From Arthrobacter agilis (GTDB lineage Bacteria > Actinomycetota > Actinomycetes > Actinomycetales > Micrococcaceae), in NCBI RefSeq assembly GCF_030816075.1, contig NZ_JAUSXO010000001.1:1-64000 (forward strand): 64,000 nucleotides of DNA, written 5' to 3'. Shown piece after piece: positions 22,216 through 30,173 of this stretch (positions within the stretch are counted from its first letter, which is position 1; the number at the start of each line of letters is the position of its first letter). The notes beneath the pieces are model-generated. The model was not told the DNA's origin, did no database searches, and saw nothing but the letters and a program-made list of their open reading frames with translations. The position numbers were made by a program, and so were the translations under genes.

Positions 22216-23535
22216 TCAGCGCTGGTCGGGGCCCTGCGCCTCCACCTGCTCGGCCTCGCGTTCCTCCGTCTCGCCGGCCGTCGCCGTCGGGCCCGGGTCC
22301 ATGCCGTCCCGCTCCCGCCAGCCGCCCTTGCGGTAGGCGGGTGTGCCGAGGCCCAGGACCACGAGCGTGAGGGCGGCGACGGAGAGCATCACGCACACCA
22401 TTGCCAGCGCATCGCCGCCGAGGAGGCCGACGAGCGGGCTCACCAGGCCTGCCACGCCGGACTGCAGGGCGCCGATCACGGCGGCGGCAGTACCGGCCAT
22501 GTGTCCGTAGTCGTGCAGTGCGAGCACGGAGGAGTTCGCAGGGATCAGTCCCTGCGTCCCGAGCACCAGCCACAGGCCCGCCATCAGCCCGACGATGCCG
22601 CCGAGACCGGTGAGTACGAGGGCGAGGAGGACGAGTGCGCATGCCAGCTGCACGATCACGGCGACCCGGAGCACGCGGATGGGTGCCGCACGCCGGACCA
22701 GGGCGGCGTTGAGCTGGGCCGACCCCACGATCGCCGCACCGTTGAGCGCGAACACGGCGGCGAACTGGCCCTGGCTGAGGCCGTACTCGTCCTGGAAGAC
22801 GAAGGGTGAACCGACCACGTAGCTCATGATCACGGCGAGTCCGAGGCCGGGGATCACCGCGAGGGCCATGAAGTGCCGGTCGCGGAGCAGCGCCAGGTAG
22901 CCGCCGGCGACGCGCCGGGGGTCCCCCGAGCGCCGCTTCTCACGGGGCAGGGATTCCGGCATGAAGCGCCACACGATGAGCACGAGGGCGAGTCCGATGA
23001 GCGCGAGGGCGTAGAACACGGCGCGCCACTGCCACGCGCCGGCAATGGCCTGCCCGACGGTCGGGGCGAAGAGGGGTGCGACCCCGATGACGAGCATCAG
23101 CCGCGAGAGCAGCCGTGCGGCGTCCGAGCCGACGAACCGGTCGCGGATGACGGCGATGGCGACCACCGAGGCGGCCGCGTTGAAGAAGCCCTGGCAGACC
23201 CGCAGGGCGATCAGGGAGCCGATGTCCGGCGTCATCGAGCACAGGATCGACGTCACGACATGGAGCGAGATCCCGATGAGCAGGGGCAGGCGTCGGCCGA
23301 ACCGGTCAGAGAACGGCCCGATGACGAGCTGGCCCACGCCCGCGCCGATGAGCATGCCGGACATGGTGAACTGCGCCGCGGCCTGGGTGGTCCCGAGGTC
23401 GTCGGCGACCGCCGGGAGGGAGGGGAGGTACATGTCGGTCGTGATGGCCGGAAGGGCCGCGAGGGCTCCCAGCATCAGGATCCACTTGACGCTGGAGCGG
23501 CCGGACGAGGTACTGGTGGTGTTCGCGGTACTCAC
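22216..23535 (-). CDS. MFS multidrug exporter, Bcr/CflA family (DHA1)
   Basis: A 439-residue membrane protein with about 12 hydrophobic segments. It starts WILMLGALAALPAITTDMYLPSLP, the typical Bcr/CflA first helix with its DMYLPSLP motif. Motif A is GPFSDRFGRRLPLL and the fifth-helix segment is ALRVCQGFFNAAASV. It would export drugs or small hydrophobic compounds by proton antiport. The C-terminal tail is long, charged and Glu-rich. The start is taken as GTG at 23535 (protein begins MSTANTTS), because upstream codons are not protein-like. Confidence 0.87.
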   Translation of the reverse strand: MSTANTTSTSSGRSSVKWILMLGALAALPAITTDMYLPSLPAVADDLGTTQAAAQFTMSGMLIGAGVGQLVIGPFSDRFGRRLPLLIGISLHVVTSILCSMTPDIGSLIALRVCQGFFNAAASVVAIAVIRDRFVGSDAARLLSRLMLVIGVAPLFAPTVGQAIAGAWQWRAVFYALALIGLALVLIVWRFMPESLPREKRRSGDPRRVAGGYLALLRDRHFMALAVIPGLGLAVIMSYVVGSPFVFQDEYGLSQGQFAAVFALNGAAIVGSAQLNAALVRRAAPIRVLRVAVIVQLACALVLLALVLTGLGGIVGLMAGLWLVLGTQGLIPANSSVLALHDYGHMAGTAAAVIGALQSGVAGLVSPLVGLLGGDALAMVCVMLSVAALTLVVLGLGTPAYRKGGWRERDGMDPGPTATAGETEEREAEQVEAQGPDQR

Positions 23536-23629
23536 CCTGTAAACCCTAGGCAGATCGTTGACCTGACGAACAGGTGTGCGGGAATGTGTCGCCGGTGGGC
23601 ACGCCACTGGACAGCCGGCCGGACCCGCG

Positions 23630-24133
23630 TTAGCGGAGCGGCAGCCGGTGCATGGTGACCTCCAGGTGGCCTGCGCTGATGACGGCCGTCATGTAGGTGC
23701 AGTACGGCTGGCGCCGGCGGTCGGTGGGGGAGCCGGGGTTGAGGAGCCGCACCCCGGACGCGGTCCGGGTGTCCCAGGGGATGTGGCTGTGTCCGAACAC
23801 CAGGACGTCGACGTCGGGGTACAGGGCCTCCATGCGGGCCTCGCGGCCCTGCTTCTGGCCGGTCTCGTGCACCACCGCGAGGCGTACGCCGTCGAGCTCC
23901 GCCCGCGCGACCTCGGGCAGGCGACGCCGGAGCTCAGGGCCGTCGTTGTTGCCGTAGCAGGCGATGAGCCGGCGCGAGCGGGATTCCAGCTCGTCCAGCA
24001 GGGCCGCCTCCGTCCAGTCCCCGGCATGCACGACGACGTCCGAGGCCCCGACCGCTGCCCACACCTCGTCCGGGAGGTCCTTCGCGCGCTTCGGGACGTG
24101 GGTGTCGGCGAGGAGTGTCATGGTGAGGTCCAT
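23630..24133 (-). CDS. YfcE/MJ0936-type metallophosphoesterase
   Basis: A 167-residue calcineurin-like phosphoesterase. The metal-binding motifs occur in order: LLADTHVP (D-x-H), VVHAGDW (GD), CYGNNDG (GNxD), VHETG and FGHSHIPW (GHSH). Length fits the compact YfcE family, which cleaves phosphodiesters; the physiological substrate is unknown. The ATG at 24133 was preferred because AGGAGA lies 9 bases upstream; ATG at 24142 is too close to it. The gene is divergent from the small protein at 24265. Confidence 0.88.
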   Translation of the reverse strand: MDLTMTLLADTHVPKRAKDLPDEVWAAVGASDVVVHAGDWTEAALLDELESRSRRLIACYGNNDGPELRRRLPEVARAELDGVRLAVVHETGQKQGREARMEALYPDVDVLVFGHSHIPWDTRTASGVRLLNPGSPTDRRRQPYCTYMTAVISAGHLEVTMHRLPLR

Positions 24134-24219
24134 GGCGCCCATTCTCCTGCGTCCGCCCGGGGTCCGGGCGGTCCGGGCGGACACTCGTGACAAGCGCGGA
24201 ACCCTGTGCCATGCTTTCG

Positions 24220-24231
24220 TAAGCACGCTTA
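24220..24231. promoter_or_regulatory. TAAG-N4-CTTA palindrome
   Basis: TAAGCACGCTTA, extended here to a perfect TAAGC-AC-GCTTA inverted repeat, lies 33 bp before the start of the small gene at 24265. Two more perfect TAAG-N4-CTTA sites occur in this window at 29453 and 30077, also upstream of genes. Confidence 0.5.
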
Positions 24232-24264
24232 GTAATGGGCGTTCGAGACTACGAGGAGACAGTT

Positions 24265-24456
24265 GTGAAGATTGACAAGTCGCAGATCATCGACCTGCTG
24301 AAGAGCCAGGGCAAGCACGACCACGCCGATCAGGCGCAGTCCGAACTCCCGGACCAGGTGGACCCGGAGCAGCACGCGGACCTGCTTGCGAAGTTCGGCA
24401 TCAACCCCAAGGACCTGCTGGGTAAGATCCCCGGCCTCGGTGGCTTCGGGGGTTAA
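24265..24456 (+). CDS. Small conserved actinobacterial protein, function unknown
   Basis: A 63-residue protein beginning MKIDKSQIIDLLKSQG and ending in a glycine-rich tail (LGKIPGLGGFGG). It is charged and soluble, with two short predicted helices. GTG at 24265 was chosen because GAGGAG lies 7 bases upstream. It is followed after 42 bp by a membrane-anchored coiled-coil gene on the same strand. The TAAG-N4-CTTA palindrome upstream suggests shared control with two other small genes. Confidence 0.7.
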   Translation: MKIDKSQIIDLLKSQGKHDHADQAQSELPDQVDPEQHADLLAKFGINPKDLLGKIPGLGGFGG

Positions 24457-24498
24457 CCGGGTTCGGTGCCTCGGCGCCGACGAGTGAAGGAGTCAGCA

Positions 24499-24879
24499 GT
24501 GGATACAGGTCAAGTGGTTTGGATCATCGTCGGGATCGTCGTGCTCCTGGCGATCATCGCCGTCGTTGCGATGCTGGCCCGCAAGCGCGGGACCGCCCAT
24601 CGGCAGCGGCAGCAGGAGGAGGACAGGCACCGCGCAGCGGAGATGCGTGAGCAGGCCAAGGCGACGGAGCTCGAGGCCCGCGAGCGTGAGGCGAAGGCCT
24701 CCATGGCGGATGCGGAGGCGCAGCGGGCGGAGGTCGAGGCCGAGCGGCTCCGGCAGCAGGCCCAGGAACGCCAGAACGACGCCGAGGGGCTGCGGGGCAA
24801 GGTGGCGCACCACGTCCAGGCGGCGGACGAGGTGGACCCCGACGTCACCACGGACAAGGATCAGCGCCGCGGCACCTGA
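24499..24879 (+). CDS. Membrane-anchored coiled-coil protein
   Basis: A 126-residue protein. One hydrophobic segment, about 6-27 (WIIVGIVVLLAIIAVVAMLA), is followed by ARKRG, so the C-terminal part is probably cytoplasmic. Residues about 35-100 form a long charged helix rich in Glu, Ala, Arg and Gln with a coiled-coil pattern. The tail is acidic (DEVDPDVTTDKDQ). GTG at 24499 has GAAGGAG upstream. It is likely co-transcribed with the small protein before it and ends at a strong terminator. Function is unknown; a structural or envelope-stress role is possible. Confidence 0.75.
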   Translation: MDTGQVVWIIVGIVVLLAIIAVVAMLARKRGTAHRQRQQEEDRHRAAEMREQAKATELEAREREAKASMADAEAQRAEVEAERLRQQAQERQNDAEGLRGKVAHHVQAADEVDPDVTTDKDQRRGT

Positions 24880-24894
24880 CCGCAGCCACGTCCG

Positions 24895-24932
24895 ACGGAA
24901 GGGAGTGCTCCTCGCGGGGTGCTCCCTTCCGT
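24895..24932 (+). terminator. Terminator hairpin
   Basis: ACGGAAGGGAG (24895-24905) pairs perfectly with CTCCCTTCCGT (24922-24932), with a partly self-complementary 16-nt interior. It lies 15 nt after the stop at 24879. Confidence 0.75.
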
Positions 24933-25131
24933 GTGTCGGCCGGCGCGTCGGTCCGGCTGGCGACGACGTGGCTGGCGGCGACCCCGCCCGGCCACGAAGG
25001 TAGGAGCAGGAGTCGGGGCGGGGCGGGGCTCACGGGGGCCATCCCGGAAGTGCGTGACAATTCCGTGACGCCCCCCAAGACTCGGAAGGGGACCTGCGAG
25101 GGTGCGGGATGGACGAGCGGGAGGCAGGCGC

Positions 25132-26046
25132 ATGGGTGAGTCGGCGACAGTGGTCATCACGGGAGCATCCAGTGGTATCGGGCGGGCGACGGCTCGCCTG
25201 TATGCCGACGACGGCGCCCGGCTCGTCCTGGCCGGACGGGATGCGGGGACGCTGGAGGCCGTCGCGGCCGAATGCCGCGACCGGGGGGCGAGGGTCGTCG
25301 CCGTGCCCACCGATGTCTCCTCGGAGGCCGACGTCGACCGTCTGGCCGAGACCGCCGTCGAGCATTTCGGCGGCATCGACGTATGGGTGGGCAATGCCTC
25401 CCTCTACAGCTTCGGTACGTTCGAGCAGACGCCCTCGGAGGTGTTCGACCGGCTCGTCGAGGTGAATCTGCTGGGCCAGGTGTACGGGGCGCGTGCAGCC
25501 CTGCGGGTGTTCCGGCGCCAGGGCCGCGGTGTCCTGGTGTCGGTGGCGTCCGTCTACTCGAGGATCACCTCACCCCTCGTGAGCCCCTATGTGACGAGCA
25601 AGTTCGGGCTCCTCGGGTTCCTCGAGGTGCTGCGCATGGAGTTGCGCGATGCGCCGGACATCCACGTCTGCGCCGTCCTGCCGGCCACCATCGACACCCC
25701 CATCCACCAGCACGCCGCGAACTACACGGGCCGGCCCGTGCGTCCGCTCCCACCGGTCGCGGACCCGGTCCGCGTGGCACGCGCGATCGTCCGTGTCTCC
25801 CGCAGGCCCCGGCGGCTCACGCAGGTGGGGCGCGTCCAGTCGCTGTTCGTCTACGCCCGGGCCCTGGCCCCCGCCGTCTACGAGCCGGTCGTGGCCCGCG
25901 TATACGTGGCACTCGCCCTGAAGGGCGGGTCGATGCCCGAGGCATCCGGGAACGTGTTCCGCGCCGATCGGGAGGCCACCGGGGTCACGGGCGGCTGGCG
26001 GGTTCTGCCCTGGCTCCGGCGTGGGCCGGGGCGCCGGGGCCGGTGA
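25132..26046 (+). CDS. Short-chain dehydrogenase/reductase
   Basis: A 304-residue SDR. Cofactor motif TGASSGIG is near residue 10-17, the DV pair is in VPTDVSSEADV, N-A-S replaces the usual NAG (WVGNASLY), and the active site is SVASVYSR with Y-VTS-K. The C-terminal 60 residues are basic and proline/arginine-rich, longer than classical SDRs, as in the SDR group sometimes annotated as DltE- or DhrS-like. Substrate is unknown. The ATG at 25132 has GGGAGG upstream. A separate small membrane protein gene follows after 106 bp. Confidence 0.85.
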   Translation: MGESATVVITGASSGIGRATARLYADDGARLVLAGRDAGTLEAVAAECRDRGARVVAVPTDVSSEADVDRLAETAVEHFGGIDVWVGNASLYSFGTFEQTPSEVFDRLVEVNLLGQVYGARAALRVFRRQGRGVLVSVASVYSRITSPLVSPYVTSKFGLLGFLEVLRMELRDAPDIHVCAVLPATIDTPIHQHAANYTGRPVRPLPPVADPVRVARAIVRVSRRPRRLTQVGRVQSLFVYARALAPAVYEPVVARVYVALALKGGSMPEASGNVFRADREATGVTGGWRVLPWLRRGPGRRGR

Positions 26047-26152
26047 GGGACCGGCCCCGGGCGGCTGCATGAGCTCCGGAGGGCTGTCAATGTGAGGGAC
26101 ACGATAGCGGAGGGCTCGCAGCGGTGTGCGGCGGCACAGTAATAGTTGACCT

Positions 26153-26425
26153 ATGAACCAATGGCAGGGTCTCCTGGCGCAGTGCGCGCGGAGCATGGGC
26201 TTCGACCGTGGCCAGGGGCGTGCGGCGTATGCGCTCATCGGTGTAGGGATCTTCTGGGCCGTGGGGCTGTTCGGCGGCCTGCGGATCCTCCACAGCGCCT
26301 CGTCGCCGATGACCACCCTCGTGGTCCTGTACGTGATGCTGGCCGCCGTCGCGCTGTCGCTCGTGATCGCCGCGGCCGCGGTGGCGGAACTCGGACGCCA
26401 GGCCGCGCAGAGGCGGCGCCGCTAG
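26153..26425 (+). CDS. Small membrane protein, function unknown
   Basis: A 90-residue protein with two predicted membrane segments, about 25-45 (ALIGVGIFWAVGLFGGLRIL) and about 53-80 (TTLVVLYVMLAAVALSLVIAAA), and a basic tail (GRQAAQRRRR) that should stay cytoplasmic. The N terminus is soluble. No known domain is seen. It converges on the pyruvate-oxidase-like gene, whose stop lies 20 bp away. Confidence 0.7.
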   Translation: MNQWQGLLAQCARSMGFDRGQGRAAYALIGVGIFWAVGLFGGLRILHSASSPMTTLVVLYVMLAAVALSLVIAAAAVAELGRQAAQRRRR

Positions 26426-26444
26426 CTGGCACCGCCCCTGCCGG

Positions 26445-28235
26445 TCAGGACGACCGGGACCCGGTGCCCTCCTCGATCTCCGCGTAGCGCTGCAGGAGCC
26501 CCGCCGCACTGCCCGCCGGCTCCTGCCCGATGGCGCCCCGCATGGACCCGAGCTTCGCGGCGCCCGCCGGGAAGGGCGGCAGCAACGGCACGTCGGGGTC
26601 GGTCACGACATCGACGACGAAGGGCCGGTCCGCGGCGAAGGCCCGCCGCCAGGCGTCCGCCAGATCCTCGGGATCCTCCACCCTCACGCCGTCGAGGCCG
26701 AGGAGGCGGGCGTAGGCCGCGACGTCGACGGCCGGCAGCGACTGGCTCGCCTCGAACCGCGGTTCCCCTTCCATCTCGCGCTGTTCCCACGTCACCTCGG
26801 CGAGGTCGCCGTTCGAGAACACGCACACGACGAACCGTGGATCTGCCCAGTCGCGCCACAGTCCGGAGACCGTGACCAGTTCGGCGAGACCGGCCATCTG
26901 CATGGCTCCGTCCCCGGCGAGCACGACGACGGGGCGGTCCGGATGTGCCAGCTTCGCAGCGATGCCGTACGGCACCCCGGCACCCATGCAGCCGAGCGTG
27001 CTGGAGAGGTGGGCGGGTACGCCGCGCGGCAGCCGGAGCTGGCGTGCGTACCAGTAGACGCAACTGCCGACGTCGACCGCGACCTGCGCGTCATCGGGCA
27101 GGACGGCGTTGAGCTCGTGCACCACCCGCTCCGGATTCACGGGCGTGGCAGGCGTCATGGCCCGCTCGGTCGCGACCCGGTGCCACTGCCGTACCTGCTC
27201 CTCGACCTCCCTGCGCCAGGACCGGTCCTGGTGTCCGTGCAGCAGGACCAGCAGGGCTCCGAGAGTCTCCGCCGCGTCGCCGTGCAGGGCCACCTCCACG
27301 GGGTACCGGTTGCCGATGGCCTTCGGGTCGATGTCGATCTGCACGGCACGGGCCTGCCCCGGTGCCGGGTAGAACTCGGTCCAGGGGTCGTTGGAACCGA
27401 TGATGAGCAGGGTGTCGCAGTTGTCCATCAGGTAGGCGCTCGCGGTGGTGCCCAGGTGTCCCATGGTGCCGGTGGCATGGGGCAGCGATTCGTCGACGAA
27501 GGGCTTGCCGAGCAGGCTCGTCGTGATCCCCGCACCCAGGCGGTCGGCGACGGCGAGGACCTCCTGCTGCGCAGAGGCCGCCCCCTGCCCCACCAGGATC
27601 GCGATCTTCCCGCCGTCGTTCAGGAGGCTCGCGGCGTCCAGCAGATCTGTCTCCCGCGGGGAGACGCAGCCGAGCGACCAGACCGGCGACGACGGCACCA
27701 CGCCGTGCTCGTGCGGCACCTCGGGTGCAGGTGCCTGCTGGACGTCGTGCGGGAGGATGACGACCGCGGGCGACCTGGTGGCGAGGGCCGTCTTGAATGC
27801 CCGGTCGAGCACCATGGGCAGCTGCTCGGGGTCCGCCACCTGCTGACGGAACGCGGAGGCCACGTCCTTGAACAGGCTGAGGAGGTCGATCTCCTGCTGG
27901 TAGGCGGAACCCAGCACGGTCTGGCTCTGCTGCCCGATGAGCGCGACGACCGGCACGCTGTCCATCCGCGCGTCGTACAGGCCGTTGAGGAGGTGGACGG
28001 CGCCCGGGCCCTGCGTGGCCGTCACCACGCCGACTCCGCCGGTGTACTTGGCGTGGGCGACCGCCATGAAGGCGGCGGCTTCCTCGTGGCGTGCCTGGAC
28101 GAACGACGGCGACCCCGCCCGGCGCAGTGCGCCGAGCAGGGGATTGATGCCGTCACCGCTGTAGCCGAAGATCCGCTCGACGCGCCAGGCGGCGAGGCGG
28201 CGGACGACGAAGTCGGCGGCGGTATCCTCCGCCAC
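26445..28235 (-). CDS. poxB: Thiamine-pyrophosphate-dependent enzyme, pyruvate oxidase/dehydrogenase (PoxB-like)
   Basis: A 596-residue TPP enzyme with the three-domain layout of PoxB and acetolactate synthases. The N-terminal pyrimidine domain has RHEEAAAFMAVAHAKYTG (catalytic Glu). The central domain (about 195-340) has ILVGQGA and IGSNDPWTEFYPAPGQA. The C-terminal TPP domain has VVVLAGDGAMQMAGLAELVT and CVFSNGDL, the GDG-N motif. It probably converts pyruvate to acetate or acetyl phosphate; whether it passes electrons to quinone or oxygen cannot be read. It starts with GTG 3 bp after the baeRF gene stop, so the two form an operon. The C terminus lacks a clear PoxB-style lipid-binding helix. 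Confidence 0.87.
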   Translation of the reverse strand: MAEDTAADFVVRRLAAWRVERIFGYSGDGINPLLGALRRAGSPSFVQARHEEAAAFMAVAHAKYTGGVGVVTATQGPGAVHLLNGLYDARMDSVPVVALIGQQSQTVLGSAYQQEIDLLSLFKDVASAFRQQVADPEQLPMVLDRAFKTALATRSPAVVILPHDVQQAPAPEVPHEHGVVPSSPVWSLGCVSPRETDLLDAASLLNDGGKIAILVGQGAASAQQEVLAVADRLGAGITTSLLGKPFVDESLPHATGTMGHLGTTASAYLMDNCDTLLIIGSNDPWTEFYPAPGQARAVQIDIDPKAIGNRYPVEVALHGDAAETLGALLVLLHGHQDRSWRREVEEQVRQWHRVATERAMTPATPVNPERVVHELNAVLPDDAQVAVDVGSCVYWYARQLRLPRGVPAHLSSTLGCMGAGVPYGIAAKLAHPDRPVVVLAGDGAMQMAGLAELVTVSGLWRDWADPRFVVCVFSNGDLAEVTWEQREMEGEPRFEASQSLPAVDVAAYARLLGLDGVRVEDPEDLADAWRRAFAADRPFVVDVVTDPDVPLLPPFPAGAAKLGSMRGAIGQEPAGSAAGLLQRYAEIEEGTGSRSS

Positions 28236-28238
28236 CGG

Positions 28239-29393
28239 CTATACCGCTGCCGGTACGTCGGGACCCGTGGGCCAGCGCAGGAGCGCAGCGATGGGCTTCT
28301 CCTCGAGCGCCCCGGACGGGTACATGGTGACCTGGGCGTCGGTGAGGGCGGCGGCCCGGAGCAGCCCGGCCACGGCCGGTACCTCGCCCAGGACGCCGGC
28401 GCCGGCGGTCTCCGCCTCCGACGTCGCGATCCACGGTGCGGCGTCGAGCGCCAGGAGGGTCTCGCCGTCCCAGGCGGTGGTCTCCAGGAGGAGCGATTCC
28501 ACCTGCGCCTGCTGCAGCGCGGTGATCACGGCGCCACGACCGATGGCCGACGTCCGCGTCCCCTGGCCTTCCTTCTCGGCGAGGCGTTCCAGCAGATTGC
28601 GCTGCCGGTCGGCCATGGTGAGTGCCACGAGCTGCTGCACCTGCTCGAGGAACGTCGTCTCGTCAGCGCCGTCGGCGCGCGTATTGCTCTCGATGATGCT
28701 GAGCTTGGCCCGCGACTCCTGCGAGACCTCGTCCGCGACCAGCTGCCGCGCGCGGATGTCGCCCGCCACGATGATGAGCTGGGCGTCGTGCTCGGCCGAG
28801 ATGCGGTCGATCTCGGACGCCACCTCGCGGGAGTTCATCTTCCAGACCTTCTCGGCGTGCTGCTGCATGCGCCGGTGGCCCCAGCCGCCGCTCCCGAGCT
28901 TGCGGGTGTGCATGGTGTCGCCCTCGATCGTGGAGTCCGGATCGCCGGACGTGATGTGCTCCTCGTCGCCGTCGGCGTACCGCAGGTACACCTCGCCCCC
29001 GTGGTGCCCCACCTCCGCGACCAGGTACGCGAAGTCCTCCGGTGTGTGCCGGACGAGGGGTGTGAGGTCCGGGATCGGTCCGGTCGCCGTCACCGCGAGG
29101 CCGACGAGGTTGCCGGGGAGGAACTCGTTGACGACGGCCTGCCCGTTGTTCACGAGGAGGTAGCGCGTCACCGGATCGGGGAGTCCCTTGGCGGTCGTGC
29201 CGAGCGCCGCCACCGCGGCGTCGACGTCCTCGGCGGGAGCGCCGGCGGCCTTCATCTCCTGGGCGATGCTGCGGGGGAGGATCTCATCGTTCGACAGGCC
29301 GTCCACCGTGCCGGTGCTTCCCTCCGCATAGATGGTGGTCCATGGGCCGGGCAGCTCGAACAGCTGGGCGTGGTCTTTGAGTACGTGCGTCAC
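28239..29393 (-). CDS. Vms1/Ankzf1-like (baeRF) protein, Rv2629-like
   Basis: A 384-residue protein of the bacterial eRF1-like (baeRF) group related to Vms1/Ankzf1 peptidyl-tRNA hydrolases. It has the signature GSGGWGHRRMQQHAEKVW (about 168-185), followed by AQLIIVAGDIRARQL (about 205-219) and a C-terminal part (about 290-380) with LLLETTAWDGETLL. The mycobacterial homologue Rv2629 is a DosR-regulon member. A role in releasing stalled peptides from ribosomes or in hibernation is inferred from the family. It is the first gene of a two-gene operon with the PoxB-like enzyme. A TAAG-N4-CTTA palindrome lies 60 bp upstream of its start. Confidence 0.8.
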   Translation of the reverse strand: MTHVLKDHAQLFELPGPWTTIYAEGSTGTVDGLSNDEILPRSIAQEMKAAGAPAEDVDAAVAALGTTAKGLPDPVTRYLLVNNGQAVVNEFLPGNLVGLAVTATGPIPDLTPLVRHTPEDFAYLVAEVGHHGGEVYLRYADGDEEHITSGDPDSTIEGDTMHTRKLGSGGWGHRRMQQHAEKVWKMNSREVASEIDRISAEHDAQLIIVAGDIRARQLVADEVSQESRAKLSIIESNTRADGADETTFLEQVQQLVALTMADRQRNLLERLAEKEGQGTRTSAIGRGAVITALQQAQVESLLLETTAWDGETLLALDAAPWIATSEAETAGAGVLGEVPAVAGLLRAAALTDAQVTMYPSGALEEKPIAALLRWPTGPDVPAAV

Positions 29394-29452
29394 GTAGATC
29401 CCCTGTCATGTCAGTGGTGGTCATCCCGGTACAGGCGTCCGCACCGGAACAC

Positions 29453-29464
29453 TAAGGACACTTA
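29453..29464. promoter_or_regulatory. TAAG-N4-CTTA palindrome
   Basis: TAAGGACACTTA lies 60 bp before the baeRF start (- strand) and 102 bp before the small gene at 29567 (+ strand). Read toward the baeRF gene it is CCATAAG-TGTC-CTTAG, matching the site at 30077 beyond the core (CCATAAG-N4-CTTAG). Confidence 0.5.
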
Positions 29465-29566
29465 TGGTCTATCACTCGGGACGGGGTGCCGAGAAGATGC
29501 GGGGCCGCAGCGACCGGGGTTGAAAAACGCTCGGCAGGCGTGGGTGGCGACGGGTAGCGTGAAGTC

Positions 29567-29776
29567 ATGCTCACCGTTCCCGAGAACCTCCCGCCCGCCT
29601 ACATCACCTTCCTCGAAGCGCAGGACGAAGGCTTCGCCGAGACCGTGCTGATGGTCATGAAGCAGTCAGTCGCCGAGGGCAAGTACGGCATCCTCGTCAG
29701 CAGCCACGCCCTGGACCGGCAGGCTGAGCTGTCGCAGGAGGTGCCGTTCGGCGAGGTGGTCGAGGGTACGCGCTGA
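29567..29776 (+). CDS. Small hypothetical protein
   Basis: A 69-residue soluble protein beginning MLTVPENLPPAYITFLEAQ, with an amphipathic helix (AETVLMVMKQSVAEGKYGIL) and an acidic end. No domain is recognised. It is divergent from the baeRF gene and converges on the 50-residue acidic gene, from which it is separated by an exceptionally long terminator stem. The ribosome-binding site is weak (GCGTGAAGTC before ATG). Confidence 0.55.
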   Translation: MLTVPENLPPAYITFLEAQDEGFAETVLMVMKQSVAEGKYGILVSSHALDRQAELSQEVPFGEVVEGTR

Positions 29777-29840
29777 CGCAGCGCCGCCCGCCCGCATCCG
29801 TCCCTCGCCACCGGTCCCCGGGCCGGAGGCAGGAGCGGGT

Positions 29841-29886
29841 CGAACGCGGGAAGCGCCGGCCCATCGGGCCGGCGCTTCCGCGTTCG
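29841..29886. terminator. Very long bidirectional terminator
   Basis: The left arm 29841-29862 and right arm 29866-29886 form a 21-bp stem interrupted only by one bulged G, with loop ATC. It separates converging small genes (stops at 29776 and 29895). Confidence 0.85.
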
Positions 29887-29894
29887 CTGCGTGG

Positions 29895-30047
29895 CTACTG
29901 CGAGCCGTCGCTGTACTTCTCCTCCGAGTCCGCGCCCTCGGCCGGTTCTTCGGGGTGTGCCCGGACGGTCTCCGGGTAATCGTCCGAGGTCTTGTCCGCT
30001 GAAGCCTTGTCGTGGGAGCTGTCGTTGGTGCCGGGATTCTCTGACAT
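29895..30047 (-). CDS. Small acidic hydrophilic protein
   Basis: A 50-residue protein beginning MSENPGTNDSSHDKAS and ending EEKYSDGSQ. It is almost free of hydrophobic residues and probably disordered, resembling small stress or desiccation proteins in composition only. The ATG at 30047 has AAAGGACGAG upstream; longer readings include non-protein-like sequence. A TAAG-N4-CTTA palindrome lies 29 bp upstream. The gene at 33667 encodes a longer acidic protein of similar character. Confidence 0.65.
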   Translation of the reverse strand: MSENPGTNDSSHDKASADKTSDDYPETVRAHPEEPAEGADSEEKYSDGSQ

Positions 30048-30076
30048 GTGCTCGTCCTTTCGGGTTGCAGGGAAGC

Positions 30077-30088
30077 TAAGCCCCCTTA
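30077..30088. promoter_or_regulatory. TAAG-N4-CTTA palindrome
   Basis: TAAGCCCCCTTA lies 29 bp before the start of the 50-residue acidic gene (- strand). In that orientation it reads CCATAAG-GGGG-CTTAG, sharing flanks with the site before the baeRF gene. A weaker relative, TCAG-CATG-CTTA, lies at 30152-30163 just before the + strand gene at 30174. Confidence 0.5.
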
Positions 30089-30173
30089 TGGTCAGTCTAC
30101 GGACAGAGCGCCGCGAGCATAACCCGCAACCTTCCGCGTGACGCGGAGTTCTCAGCATGCTTACGATCAACGC

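Noticed and set aside
29440..29500. DosR-like box before the baeRF gene, expected from its mycobacterial homologue
   Set aside because: The best alignment to GGGAC-TTT-NGGCCCTA matched only about nine of 16 positions; the palindrome TAAG-N4-CTTA explains the sequence better.
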